64,000 nucleotides of DNA from Paenibacillus sp. USDA918EY (GTDB lineage: Bacteria; Bacillota; Bacilli; Paenibacillales; Paenibacillaceae): contig NZ_WTWY01000001.1 in the NCBI RefSeq assembly GCF_009870825.1, positions 868,001 through 932,000 of the forward strand, given 5' to 3'. The notes under the pieces were generated by a model. It did no database searches. It was not told the origin of the DNA and was given only the letters and a program-made list of their open reading frames with translations. The position numbers were made by a program, and so were the translations under genes. Numbering within the stretch: position 1 is the stretch's first letter; the number at the start of each line of letters is the position of its first letter. This document shows positions 44,520 to 53,861 of this stretch, in pieces.

Positions 44520-44843
44520 ATGCCAACGATTCATGTTGAAGGAAAAAAAGCCATTGAAGCGGCCGACGGGCAAAAACTGGTACTAGCTTTAGAGGATAAC
44601 GGCGTGGACATTCTGCATCGCTGCGGCGGCAATGCGAGATGCACAACCTGCCGCGTGGAAGTGATCGAAGGGGATGCCGGCGCCATAGGTGAAGCCGAAG
44701 CAGCCATCCTTGCGGCCAAAGGCATTGCCGAGCCGAATATCCGGCTGTCATGCCAAATCCGCGTACATAGCGATCTGACCGTTAAACCGGTAATGACCGT
44801 GTCGGGTTCCGGAATGGATGCCGGAAAACGTCCGGAGGAATGA
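44520..44843 (+). CDS. 2Fe-2S ferredoxin
   Basis: The 107-residue plant-type ferredoxin has cluster ligands Cys35, Cys41, Cys44 and Cys78 (HRCGGNARCTTC and LSCQI). It carries electrons to an unidentified partner. GAAAAGGAAGTG precedes the ATG. The short, polar C-terminal tail (SGMDAGKRPEE) is unremarkable. It is a single gene with its own terminator, so its redox partner is not indicated by context. Confidence 0.93.
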   Translation: MPTIHVEGKKAIEAADGQKLVLALEDNGVDILHRCGGNARCTTCRVEVIEGDAGAIGEAEAAILAAKGIAEPNIRLSCQIRVHSDLTVKPVMTVSGSGMDAGKRPEE

Positions 44844-44869
44844 GGTTCGGTCTCCTATGAAAATGCCAT

Positions 44870-44911
44870 ACGGCTGCTTGTCTATTTTATAGACGGGCAG
44901 CCGTTTTTTTT
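44870..44911 (+). terminator. Terminator of ferredoxin gene
   Basis: ACGGCTGC-GTCTAT pairs with ATAGAC-GCAGCCGT with small bulges and runs into eight Ts. Confidence 0.9.
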
Positions 44912-44987
44912 ATCTGGAATAGACCGTTGAATCATCGGTTCGTACAAGTATAGCCGGTCGCAAGGAAATATTTCATAGAAAAAATCG

Positions 44988-45037
44988 TTGACAATGAAGG
45001 TCTGCTGTCAGCTATAATATGTAGACCGTTCGTTATA
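44988..45037 (+). promoter_or_regulatory. Promoter and TetR operator candidate
   Basis: TTGACA (44988), 19 bases, TATAAT (45013). Directly downstream, TAGACCGTTCGTTATA (45022-45037) is an imperfect palindrome of the kind bound by TetR/LmrA-type repressors, well placed for autoregulation of the following TetR gene and exporter. Confidence 0.55.
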
Positions 45038-45065
45038 ATTTAGCGGAAAGGAGGGCCTCGCCACC

Positions 45066-45695
45066 ATGGCAGGAAAAACGAACTCACGTGAATCTATCGT
45101 CGGAACGGCTTCCCGGCTGTTTTCGACGCAAGGATATCATGGAACGGGATTAAATCAAATCATAAAAGAAAGCCATTGTCCCAAAGGCTCGCTCTACTAC
45201 TATTTTCCGGAGGGGAAAGAGGAGCTCGCGCGAGAGTGTATCGAGCAGATCAAACGGAAGGTTTCCGGCAAATGGGAAGAAGCATTCGACCGATATGCAA
45301 GTCCGGCAAAAGCGATACAGCACCACATCGAAATGATGGCCGAGGATGCGGAGCACTCGAACTTTGAGGGATTTACTCCGCTCAGCTTTTGGAATGCGGT
45401 TGAAACGTCTTCCGTCAGCTTATCGCTGCGGGAGGCGTGTCAGGCTGCGATTGACGAGTGGCGGATGCTCGTAACCCGGCGGCTGCAATCGGCAGGGCTC
45501 GATCCCCTTCGTGCGGAGGAGACGGCTACGGTCGTGTTATCCATGCTGGAAGGCTCGCTCATCATTGCCATGACGAATCGGGACACCGGCCCGATTCGTA
45601 TCGCGTCCAAGTACATGGGGATATTGGTGGAACGTGTGCTGCAAGACGGTGCGACAAATAAGATAGAGATCATAGAGAAGGATAATAACAAATAG
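45066..45695 (+). CDS. TetR-family regulator of multidrug exporter
   Basis: The 209-residue repressor has the N-terminal TetR helix-turn-helix (IVGTASRLFSTQGYHGTGLN, then CPKGSLYYYFPEGKEEL) and a C-terminal LmrA/YxaF-type ligand domain. AAAGGAGGG precedes the ATG. A MFS exporter begins 33 bases after its stop, so the pair matches the LmrA-LmrB arrangement: repression relieved when a drug-like ligand binds. Confidence 0.92.
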   Translation: MAGKTNSRESIVGTASRLFSTQGYHGTGLNQIIKESHCPKGSLYYYFPEGKEELARECIEQIKRKVSGKWEEAFDRYASPAKAIQHHIEMMAEDAEHSNFEGFTPLSFWNAVETSSVSLSLREACQAAIDEWRMLVTRRLQSAGLDPLRAEETATVVLSMLEGSLIIAMTNRDTGPIRIASKYMGILVERVLQDGATNKIEIIEKDNNK

Positions 45696-45727
45696 AGATA
45701 AAAACAGACATATGGAGGTTAGGTATT

Positions 45728-47170
45728 GTGGAAGCAGCCATGCAGAATACACATACGACAGCAAGCTCGAATAAACGATTTAAAATCATCCCTATTATGG
45801 CGGCGCTTCTCATTAGCGGATTTATCGGGATGTTCAGCGAAACGGCGCTGAATGTCGCCTTAAACGATCTGATGCAGGTGCTGCACATCGCTCCGTCCAC
45901 GGCTCAATGGCTGACGACCGGATATCTGCTGACGCTGGGCATTTTGGTGCCGGTATCGGGCCTGCTGCTGCAATGGTTTTCGACTCGACAGCTTTTTATC
46001 ACCGCGCTTATTTTTTCGATTGCCGGTTGTTTGATTGCGGCGCTGGCGCCGAATTTTGAACTGCTGCTGCTCGCCCGCGTCGTTCAAGCGATTGGGACGG
46101 GCATCATGCTGCCGCTGATGTTCAACACGATTTTGGTTATTTTCCCCGCTGAAAAACGGGGCGCCGCCATGGGCATCATCGGCCTGGTCATTATGTTCGC
46201 GCCTGCGGTGGGACCGACGATCGCGGGACTGTTAATCGAGAACCTCAGCTGGCACTGGATTTTCTGGTTGTCGCTGCCGTTTCTTGTATTGGCGTTAGTT
46301 TGCGGCATCCTGTTCATGCAAAACGTCTCGACCATCACCAAACCGAAAATCGATCTGTTGTCGATTATTTTATCGACGATCGGCTTCGGCGGCATCGTGT
46401 TCGGCTTCAGCAGCGCCGGCGAAGGCGGAGGCTGGACGAGCCCGAAAGTTATCGCGTCCCTGATCATCGGCGCAGCGGCATTGATCTTGTTCGGCTGGCG
46501 TCAAATGCGAATGAAGAAGCCGATGATCAACCTGCGGGCCTTCAAATATCCGATGTTTACGGTCGGCGTCATTATGGTCTTTATCTGCATGATGATCATT
46601 TTATCGTCCATGCTGGTGCTGCCGCTGTTCCTGCAAGGAGGGTTCGGCAAGTCGGCGTTTTACGCGGGGCTGATCATGCTGCCCGGAGGAATCGTTAACG
46701 GTCTCATGTCGCCAGTCATGGGCCGCCTGTTTGACAAATACGGTCCGAAATGGCTTGTCTTCCCCGGATTCCTTGTGGCTGCCGCAGCGCTTTGGTTTTT
46801 CTCGGGCGTGACGGCCGCATCCGCCGCGTTCCTCATCATCGTGCTGCATTCTTGTTTGATGATCGGCATTTCGATGGTGATGATGCCTGCGCAGACCAAC
46901 GGGCTGAATCAGCTGCCGCGGCAATTTTATCCGGACGGAACCGCGATTATGAACACCCTTCAGCAGGTGGCGGGCGCGATCGGGACCGCCGTAGCCGTAA
47001 GCATGATGACCGCAGGTCAGGAGCGTTACGCGGAATCCCATCCGGGCGGCAACGTGGTCGACTCTTTGACGGCTGGCGTATCGCATGCCTTTATGTTCGG
47101 CATGATCATTGCTCTGGTCGGTTTCGTGATCGGCTTGTTTATGAAACGGGTTCCGATAAAACACGAGTAA
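45728..47170 (+). CDS. DHA2-family MFS multidrug exporter (LmrB-like)
   Basis: The 480-residue transporter has 14 predicted segments. The conserved DHA2 stretches are QWLTTGYLLTLGILVPVSG and LARVVQAIGTGIMLPLMFNT, and the motif C region is IIGLVIMFAPAVGPTIAG. The start is a GTG at 45728, seven bases after GGAGG. It is cotranscribed with the TetR gene and probably exports lincosamide-like or other amphiphilic compounds. Specificity is inferred from the family only. Confidence 0.92.
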   Translation: MEAAMQNTHTTASSNKRFKIIPIMAALLISGFIGMFSETALNVALNDLMQVLHIAPSTAQWLTTGYLLTLGILVPVSGLLLQWFSTRQLFITALIFSIAGCLIAALAPNFELLLLARVVQAIGTGIMLPLMFNTILVIFPAEKRGAAMGIIGLVIMFAPAVGPTIAGLLIENLSWHWIFWLSLPFLVLALVCGILFMQNVSTITKPKIDLLSIILSTIGFGGIVFGFSSAGEGGGWTSPKVIASLIIGAAALILFGWRQMRMKKPMINLRAFKYPMFTVGVIMVFICMMIILSSMLVLPLFLQGGFGKSAFYAGLIMLPGGIVNGLMSPVMGRLFDKYGPKWLVFPGFLVAAAALWFFSGVTAASAAFLIIVLHSCLMIGISMVMMPAQTNGLNQLPRQFYPDGTAIMNTLQQVAGAIGTAVAVSMMTAGQERYAESHPGGNVVDSLTAGVSHAFMFGMIIALVGFVIGLFMKRVPIKHE

Positions 47171-47342
47171 TTCAGATCCGGCCTAAAAATAAAAGTGATT
47201 GGATGAAACGTAAAAAAACCATAGCCATGGGGAGCCCCCTGCATTAGCCTTGACTGGGTGGAAATGGTATTCCGGATCGTGATATAGTAAATCTAGCAAT
47301 CTAGTAAAACAAACTATATTTCAGATCATAGGAGAACCGAAG

Positions 47343-48590
47343 ATGAAGGTTATTGCGAAAATTTTGTTAAGCTCCGCACTGCTTGCCGGTTCGCTTGCCG
47401 CCATTCCTGCGGATGCGGCGAAGGCGGCAGGTAAAGTAAGCATCACGCTGGACGGCTACCCGTTATCTTTTCCGGTGGAGCCGACCGTCCTGAAAGGGGC
47501 GACGATGGTGCCTTTCCGGGCGATTTCCGAGGCGCTGGGCATTCAGGTCGTTTGGAACCAGAAGGAACAAAAAATTACCGCAATGAAGCAAAACGGGGAC
47601 GGCTCCTCCAAACAGGTCGTGCTGACGATCGGGAGCAAAAATGCCGTTGTCGACGGGAAGAACGTGTCTCTCGCAATCGCCCCGCAATCGATCCGCAATA
47701 GCACTATGATACCGCTCAGCTTTTTTAGCCAACAGTTCGGCGCCGGGGTGGCCTGGGATCAGCCGACGCAAACCGTGTCGATCACGTCGCCGCAGAAGGA
47801 CATGTACACGCTGGGATTTTACGCGCTGTCTTCCTTCGATGAACGGGCATTTGTGCCGTCGTTCGATTCGGTAGCCTTCGGCTGGAGCCGGATCGATCCA
47901 ACAGGACAATTCACGATGGAGGGCAAAGAGTATAAGTGGCCGCAGGCCGCAGGCGATGTTACGCCGGAATCGATCATTCAGGATGCCGACCGTCAGGGAA
48001 CATCGCCGTATTTGATGGTGTATTCCGTGGATTCCAGCGGCGAGTTGACGAAAAACCTGGAAGACCGGGCGCTGCAGGAAAAAACGGTCTCGCAGATCGT
48101 CGAAGCGGCGTCGGGCAAAGGTTTTAAAGGCATCGCCCTGGACTTGGAAGGGCTCGGTTTGACCGGGGACAAAAGCAAGGCGAAGTCCGATTACAACGCA
48201 TTCGTGAAAAATCTTTCCGCCAAAGCCCGTGCGGCCGGCATTAAGCTGACGCTTGTCCTTCATCCGCTGAACAGCTCCTATGCAGGTTACGACTACAAAA
48301 CATTGTCCGGCTTGGCGGATGATCTGGTGATCATGGCCTATGCGTTTGAACAGGAAAAAGGCCCGGAACCGCTAAAGCAAGTGGACGAAGCCATCCGTCT
48401 AGCGCTGAAGGAAACGACGAAGGATAAATTGATCCTGGGGATTTCGCTAGGCAGTGAAAACGCAGGTACGGTCAACGACAAAATCGGACTTGCCAAGCGT
48501 TATGACCTCAAAGGAGTCGCCTTCTGGCGTTTGGGCCTGATCGGTCAGCCTGCCTGGGCGAAAATCAACGAATCCATCGAGATGAAATAA
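47343..48590 (+). CDS. Secreted stalk-domain/GH18-like glycoside hydrolase
   Basis: The 415-residue precursor has a signal peptide (LLSSALLAGSLAAIPADAAKA), then a copper-amine-oxidase N-terminal-type stalk domain (residues about 30-150, MVPFRAISEALGIQVVWN and MIPLSFFSQQFG) and a GH18-like TIM barrel (about 155-415) with the catalytic strand GIALDLEGLG. The usual DxxDxDxE is shortened to DLE, leaving the acid Glu. It likely acts on cell-wall or spore-wall glycans, like YdhD/YaaH relatives. Confidence 0.85.
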   Translation: MKVIAKILLSSALLAGSLAAIPADAAKAAGKVSITLDGYPLSFPVEPTVLKGATMVPFRAISEALGIQVVWNQKEQKITAMKQNGDGSSKQVVLTIGSKNAVVDGKNVSLAIAPQSIRNSTMIPLSFFSQQFGAGVAWDQPTQTVSITSPQKDMYTLGFYALSSFDERAFVPSFDSVAFGWSRIDPTGQFTMEGKEYKWPQAAGDVTPESIIQDADRQGTSPYLMVYSVDSSGELTKNLEDRALQEKTVSQIVEAASGKGFKGIALDLEGLGLTGDKSKAKSDYNAFVKNLSAKARAAGIKLTLVLHPLNSSYAGYDYKTLSGLADDLVIMAYAFEQEKGPEPLKQVDEAIRLALKETTKDKLILGISLGSENAGTVNDKIGLAKRYDLKGVAFWRLGLIGQPAWAKINESIEMK

Positions 48591-48598
48591 TGCATCCA

Positions 48599-48637
48599 AA
48601 AAAGAGCTGCCCGCTACCGCTAGGGGAGCTCTTTTTT
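48599..48637. terminator. Bidirectional terminator
   Basis: AAAAAGAGCT pairs with AGCTCTTTTT, between the convergent GH18-like and cardiolipin synthase genes. Confidence 0.85.
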
Positions 48638-50084
48638 ACAGGATCGGCGACAGCAGCCGCGATATGCCTTCCTTGATCCGAATCCATCTCGGCCGGAGCT
48701 GGTATTCCTGCAGCGTCAGCTGCCGGGAAACACGCAAATCCTCTTCGAACATGTCCGTTAGTTTTTTCGAGATCCGGTCATCGTACAAAAACGCATTGAC
48801 CTCGAAATTCAACTTAAAGCTGCGGAAATCGATATTGGCCGTGCCGACCGAAGCGATTTCCTCGTCGATGACGATCGTTTTGGAATGGATAAACCCGTTA
48901 TTGTACAGGTATACGGTAGCGCCGACCCGCAGCAGTTCCCCGATATACGAATACGTCGCCCAATAGACGAATATATGATCCGGTTTGTCCGGGATCATGA
49001 TTTTCACCTCGACGCCCGAAAGTACCGCAATCCGCAATGCATCCAGCACGCTGGCGTCCGGAATGAAGTAAGGGGTCTGGATATGGATCGTTTTTTTCGC
49101 GGAGGAAATCATTTTTATGTATCCGTTTTTGATATGTTCAAGCTCCGAATCCGGCCCGCTCGTAACGATCTGCATGCCGACCCGCCCGCACGGCGCGACC
49201 TCCGGAAACAGGTTTGGCGAATATGTAATCGGATGATGGTGCGATGCCTGGTTCCAGTCCAAAATAAAGCGGATTTGCAGCGCGTACACGGCCGAACCGA
49301 TAATCCGCAAGTGAGTGTCACGCCAATATCCGAACTTTGAATTCAGGCCCAAATATTCGTCCCCAACGTTAAAACCGCCGACATAGCCGATTTCGCCGTC
49401 TATAATGACCAGCTTCCGGTGGTTGCGGTAGTTCAATCGGAAGTTGATCAAACGCAGCCGTGAAGGGAAAAACGCCTCGGCAAGCCCCCCGGCGGCCCGG
49501 AACTCGCGAAAAAACCTTTTCGTCAGCTTTCTTGAGCCCAACTGGTCGTAGAGGACCCTGACTTTGACGCCCTGCCTGGCTTTTTGGGTAAGGAGATGGA
49601 TCAGTTTTTTGCCGAGAACGTCGTTCTGGATAATGTAATACTGGATGTGGATATAATCTTTGGCTCCGTCAATGTCCTTGAAAAGCTTGTCGAATTTCTC
49701 CTGACCGTCCGTAATGATGTCCACCGCGTTTTCCTCGGTAAACATTGAATGATTGTTTTTCAGATACATGTAAATCATGTCGCGGTATTTGCTTGCCGAT
49801 TCGTTATAAAAACGGAAGCTGCCCGTCTGGATCCGCTCCAATTGCTCCAAAATGATTTCTTTCACGCCGATCTTTTTCAAATCATCCCAATGGAACAACC
49901 GGACATGCCTGAAATTTTGCGCAAACAGCAGGTACAAGAGGAAGCCGGCAATCGGAATAAACGAAAGCACGAGCAGCCAAGCCCAAGTCGCTCCGGGGTC
50001 GCGGCGTTCCTTAAAAACGACGACCATGGCGAAAATAAAATTCAGAAATAAAATCAATCCTAGAATAATGGAAGTGAAATTCAT
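48636..50084 (-). CDS. cls: Cardiolipin synthase
   Basis: The 482-residue enzyme has two N-terminal membrane segments (IILGLILFLNFIFAMVVVF and WAWLLVLSFIPIAGFLLYLL) and two phospholipase D HKD motifs, NHRKLVIIDG and HSKTIVIDE, followed by GTANIDFRSF. It condenses two phosphatidylglycerols to cardiolipin at the membrane. GGAGG precedes the ATG on the minus strand. Length and order fit bacterial ClsA-type enzymes. Confidence 0.95.
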   Translation of the reverse strand: MNFTSIILGLILFLNFIFAMVVVFKERRDPGATWAWLLVLSFIPIAGFLLYLLFAQNFRHVRLFHWDDLKKIGVKEIILEQLERIQTGSFRFYNESASKYRDMIYMYLKNNHSMFTEENAVDIITDGQEKFDKLFKDIDGAKDYIHIQYYIIQNDVLGKKLIHLLTQKARQGVKVRVLYDQLGSRKLTKRFFREFRAAGGLAEAFFPSRLRLINFRLNYRNHRKLVIIDGEIGYVGGFNVGDEYLGLNSKFGYWRDTHLRIIGSAVYALQIRFILDWNQASHHHPITYSPNLFPEVAPCGRVGMQIVTSGPDSELEHIKNGYIKMISSAKKTIHIQTPYFIPDASVLDALRIAVLSGVEVKIMIPDKPDHIFVYWATYSYIGELLRVGATVYLYNNGFIHSKTIVIDEEIASVGTANIDFRSFKLNFEVNAFLYDDRISKKLTDMFEEDLRVSRQLTLQEYQLRPRWIRIKEGISRLLSPIL

Positions 50085-50120
50085 TGCGGCGTTTATCCTC
50101 CTGCTTCATGCCAATCGAAC

Positions 50121-51026
50121 TTATAACTGATGTTGCAATCCGGAAATATCATGTTTGATGCGATTCAGAAAGTGCCGGGAAATTGCGGTCGAATGATGTT
50201 CCTTCCGCTGAATGACGCCCAGAAAAACGGGACTTTGCTGCGGGAAGTCAAAATCCAGGATTACGGTGTCGGAAATCGGTTCGTAAATGAACGAATAGTT
50301 CAGCCCGACGGTGACCGCCAAATGGTTTTGGCAGGCCCGGCTGATCAGTGCCCGATTGTTGGTGGTGTATACGATCTCGGCCGGTCCGAACTTGGCCTGA
50401 AAATCGTCCATAAACCATTTCACATAATCATCATTATACAGTACAACCGTCTGTCGTTTAAGCTCTTCCGGCGTAATTGTTTTTTGAAAAGCGAGCGGTG
50501 AATGAATGCTGGTGGCCGCAACCATTTTAACCCGCAGCAACAATTCGTGATCCAGCCCCAAATGCTCAATCAACCGGTTTTTGTGGAGAATGATGAAGCC
50601 GAGATCGGTTTTTTCGTTCAGCACGTCGTCGATTATGTCCTGCGAGCCTTGTTCAACGATTTCGATTTTGACCTGCGGATATTTCTTTTTGAAATCAAGC
50701 ACCGCTTGTTCAAGCAGCAGCATGGGCCCGGGAATCGTGGCGATTCGCAGACGCCCCTGAACCAGCTCGGAGTAGCCTTGGGCGGCTTCCTTTAATTCGT
50801 CGTATTTTTGCAGCAGCTCCGCCGCCTTTTTGATGATCATGGCCCCTTCGGCGGTGGGGACGGCTCCGGTACGGTTCCGTTTCAAAACGGTCACGCCCCA
50901 TTCTTCTTCAAGGCTGGATATCGATTGGCTTACCGCGGAGATCGTGACGTGCAGGTTTTGCGCGGCCTTTGAAATGGAGCCTGTTTTCGCGACTTCGACC
51001 AAATACTCCAGTTTTTCAATATGCAT
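50121..51026 (-). CDS. LysR-family transcriptional regulator
   Basis: The 301-residue regulator has the N-terminal winged helix (YLVEVAKTGSISKAAQNLHV, VSQSISSLEEEWGVTVLKR) and a periplasmic-binding-like effector domain (GRLRIATIPGPMLL). It is divergent from two short-chain dehydrogenases across a 220-base region with a perfect ATTTAAG-N5-CTTAAAT palindrome. It probably controls them. The effector is unknown. Confidence 0.92.
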   Translation of the reverse strand: MHIEKLEYLVEVAKTGSISKAAQNLHVTISAVSQSISSLEEEWGVTVLKRNRTGAVPTAEGAMIIKKAAELLQKYDELKEAAQGYSELVQGRLRIATIPGPMLLLEQAVLDFKKKYPQVKIEIVEQGSQDIIDDVLNEKTDLGFIILHKNRLIEHLGLDHELLLRVKMVAATSIHSPLAFQKTITPEELKRQTVVLYNDDYVKWFMDDFQAKFGPAEIVYTTNNRALISRACQNHLAVTVGLNYSFIYEPISDTVILDFDFPQQSPVFLGVIQRKEHHSTAISRHFLNRIKHDISGLQHQL

Positions 51027-51063
51027 AGGGTTGCCCAGTCCTTAATAGTTATTTTAAACACTA

Positions 51064-51082
51064 ATTTAAGCTGATCTTAAAT
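51064..51082. promoter_or_regulatory. LysR-type operator palindrome
   Basis: ATTTAAG, five bases, CTTAAAT is a perfect interrupted palindrome containing the T-N11-A signature. Further TTTAA repeats follow to 51115. It lies 38 bases upstream of the LysR start, in the shared divergent region. Confidence 0.6.
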
Positions 51083-51246
51083 GAAATTAAATATGTTTAA
51101 ATTTTGTTTAATTTATATCAATGATAACATAGAAATAAAGCCTGAGGTACATCCTTAAACACGTGCTGCAGCATAAATCAGGCCGTTATCTTTGTTTCGT
51201 TGCAGGTCAAGCTTCGTATATGCCATGAGAGAAAGGGAGTCATCGC

Positions 51247-52005
51247 ATGAGATTGGAAGGAAAAGTCGCGCTGATTACCGGAGCGGGAGCAGGCATCGGA
51301 AAAACGACGGCGCTCCGTTTTGCGCAGGAAGGCGCGAAAGTGATCGTAACCGATATCGATATGGACAACGTAAATCAAACCGCTTCGGAAATCAATCAAG
51401 CCGGCGGCGCAGCTGCCGCGTTCAAACAGGACGTCAGCAGCGAGGACGATTGGAAACGAATTGCGGCCGCGGCGGTTCAACGGTTTGGTTCTATCGATAT
51501 TCTGTTCAACAATGCGGGCATTTATTTCATTAAACCGATTGCCGATATCGGCTTGGACGAATGGAACCGGATGCTTTCGATTAACGTAACCGGCGTATTT
51601 CTAGGAATGAAGCATGTCATGCCGTTCATGGCCAAACAGCCGAAGGGCGGCTCGGTCATCAACGCCTCCTCCATCGCCGGATTGACAGGCGCATCGGGTC
51701 ATGTGGCGTATGGCGCCAGCAAAGGCGCTGTGCGGATCATGACGAAGGACGCGGCGGTCGAATTTGCTTCGGCCAATGTGCGGGTCAACTCGATCCATCC
51801 GGCTTATATCAATACGGCGATGGGCGATTATGCAACGCAGGTGAACCAAATGTCCGCAGCCGAGCTGGGCAAACGAATGGCTCCGATGGGACGGTTCGGT
51901 ACGGTCGAAGAAGTATCGAACATGGTTGTGTTCCTTGCTTCCGACGAGTCTTCCTATTGTACGGGCGCCGAGTTTGTCATCGACGGCGGCGCGACGGCAA
52001 TGTAA
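51247..52005 (+). CDS. Short-chain dehydrogenase/reductase
   Basis: The 252-residue classical SDR has the cofactor motif TGAGAGIGK (13-21), NNAG, the catalytic Ser in NASSIAG and YGASK as YxxxK. It ends GAEFVIDGGATAM. GAAAGGGAG precedes the ATG. It is tandem with a second SDR of the same length about 40 bases downstream, and both probably answer to the divergent LysR regulator. The substrate is unknown. Confidence 0.92.
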   Translation: MRLEGKVALITGAGAGIGKTTALRFAQEGAKVIVTDIDMDNVNQTASEINQAGGAAAAFKQDVSSEDDWKRIAAAAVQRFGSIDILFNNAGIYFIKPIADIGLDEWNRMLSINVTGVFLGMKHVMPFMAKQPKGGSVINASSIAGLTGASGHVAYGASKGAVRIMTKDAAVEFASANVRVNSIHPAYINTAMGDYATQVNQMSAAELGKRMAPMGRFGTVEEVSNMVVFLASDESSYCTGAEFVIDGGATAM

Positions 52006-52045
52006 GGCGGATCGCCGGCGTATCCGGTGAAAATTAAAATAATGA

Positions 52046-52804
52046 ATGGGAGAGAGAGCAATGAAATTCGAAAATAAAGTAGCCGTGGTAACGGGCGGAG
52101 CAAGCGGCATCGGGGAAGCTTCCGTCAGAATGTTCGCCGCCGAAGGAGCCAAAGTCGTGATCGCCGATTTCTCGGAACGCGGACAAGCGGTAGCCGATGA
52201 AATGAATCAAGCGGGTTATGATGCATTATTCGTAAAAACCGACGTAACGAATGAGCAGGATGTCATTCAGATGGTGGAGCAAACGATCGCAAAATACGGC
52301 AAGCTAGACATCCTGTTCGCAAACGCGGGCATCGCGCAGGACGGCCCGGCCGATCTGCTGTCCTCCGACAGCTGGCAGCGCACGATCGACATTAACTTGA
52401 CCGGCGTCTTCCTCTGCGACAAATACGCCATCAAACAAATGCTTGCGCAGGGACATGGCGGCGCGATCGTCAACTGCGGCTCTATTCACAGCCATGTCGG
52501 CAAGGCCGGCGTTACCGCGTATGCTTCCGCCAAAGGCGGCGTCAAGCTGCTGACCCAAACGCTGGGCGCGGATTATGCAGCCAAAGGCATTCGGATCAAT
52601 GCCGTGTGTCCGGGCTACATCGATACGCCCTTGATTAAAGGCAGAACCGAAGCGATCACCCAGCATCTGGTCGGGCTGCATCCGATGGGACGCCTCGGCA
52701 AACCGGAAGAAGTGGCCAAAGCCGTCTTGTTCCTGGCAAGCGATGACGCCTCGTTTATTACGGGTACCAGTCTTCTGGTGGATGGCGGGTATACTGCCGT
52801 CTAA
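52046..52804 (+). CDS. Short-chain dehydrogenase/reductase (paralogue)
   Basis: The 252-residue SDR has TGGASGIGE, ANAG, the Ser in CGSIHSH, YASAK (YxxxK) and ends TGTSLLVDGGYTAV. The two tandem SDRs share length and all motifs but differ clearly, so they are old paralogues likely with different substrates or stereochemistry. GGGAGAGAG precedes the ATG. A terminator follows at 52867. Confidence 0.92.
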   Translation: MGERAMKFENKVAVVTGGASGIGEASVRMFAAEGAKVVIADFSERGQAVADEMNQAGYDALFVKTDVTNEQDVIQMVEQTIAKYGKLDILFANAGIAQDGPADLLSSDSWQRTIDINLTGVFLCDKYAIKQMLAQGHGGAIVNCGSIHSHVGKAGVTAYASAKGGVKLLTQTLGADYAAKGIRINAVCPGYIDTPLIKGRTEAITQHLVGLHPMGRLGKPEEVAKAVLFLASDDASFITGTSLLVDGGYTAV

Positions 52805-52866
52805 TCTATTACGCGATTCGGTTTGCCTAAATAAGAGCCGGATCGAACTAAATATGCAGCATGTGA

Positions 52867-52904
52867 GTCCAAACGCCCCGAAATCCGGGGGTTTGGGCTT
52901 TTTG
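52867..52904 (+). terminator. Terminator of SDR pair
   Basis: CCAAAC-GCCCC pairs with GGGGG-TTTGG and runs into CTTTTTGG. Confidence 0.75.
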
Positions 52905-53025
52905 GTTTTCGCCGTCATCGATTCTATCGAGGCAGGTTTTTGTCGTTGCGGGAGGAGATGGACATATACATATGGAAAAGTTACTTTGCATCGTTATCCT
53001 AAGAAGTTGGAGGTAGTATTTCGGT

Positions 53026-53820
53026 ATGAATAATAACCTATCCGACCCATCCGGCATTACGGCGCGGGCGGCGGCTTATCTGGAACGCATCGGATACGAC
53101 GGAGCGGTTGAACCTACCGCGGCCGTACTCGCGCGTCTTCAAGAATGCCATATTTATCATGTCCCCTATGAAAACCTGGACATTATCAATGGCATTCCTT
53201 TATCGCTAAGCCTGGAAAACCTATTCGACAAAATCGTCGCCCGCCGCCGCGGCGGGTATTGCTTCGAGCTGAACGCGCTGTTCAGTTGGCTTTTGGAAGA
53301 GCTCGGCTTCCGGGTCACGCATTACTTTGCGAGATTTTGGCGTGATGAACCGGAGCCGCCGCCCATGCGCAGGCATCATATTTTAAAGGTGGAAGCGGAA
53401 GGCCGCTCGTATTTGTGCGACGTTGGCGTCGGCGGCATCGTCCCCGTCCGTTCGCTGGTGCTGGAAGAGGGGGTTGAGCAGAAGATCGGTACGGAAAGTT
53501 ACCGACTGGAGCGGGATCCATTTTTCGGCTGGATGCTTTGCGAGTGGAAGCATGGGGAATGGTGCCGGCTGTATTCGTTTACCGAGGAACCCCAGCTGCT
53601 GCAGGATTACGCGATGGCTTCGTATTGGTGCGAGCATGCGCCCGAGTCGATTTTTACGCAAACCGCGATGGTGTTTATCCGCACGCCGGAGGGAAGAAAC
53701 ACGGTGGCGGGGGAGGAGTTCAGGATTTTCACGTCCACTGGCGTCGATTCATGGATACCGCAAACGACCGAAGAATACCGTGAGGCGCTGCAAAAGCATT
53801 TTGGAATTGCGCTCGGTTGA
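53026..53820 (+). CDS. nat: Arylamine N-acetyltransferase
   Basis: Transfers acetyl from acetyl-CoA to arylamines or hydrazines. The 264-residue enzyme has catalytic Cys79 (RRGGYCFELN), His118 (RRHHILKV) and Asp132 (LCDVGVGG). The N terminus HVPYENLDIINGIPLSL is also conserved. GGAGGTAG lies upstream of the ATG. It may share a transcript with the TIM-barrel gene 41 bases downstream, but no functional link is evident. Confidence 0.93.
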   Translation: MNNNLSDPSGITARAAAYLERIGYDGAVEPTAAVLARLQECHIYHVPYENLDIINGIPLSLSLENLFDKIVARRRGGYCFELNALFSWLLEELGFRVTHYFARFWRDEPEPPPMRRHHILKVEAEGRSYLCDVGVGGIVPVRSLVLEEGVEQKIGTESYRLERDPFFGWMLCEWKHGEWCRLYSFTEEPQLLQDYAMASYWCEHAPESIFTQTAMVFIRTPEGRNTVAGEEFRIFTSTGVDSWIPQTTEEYREALQKHFGIALG

Positions 53821-53861
53821 GAAGAAGGCTGCAGTAATCATCCGTCAAGGAGGAATAGCGA

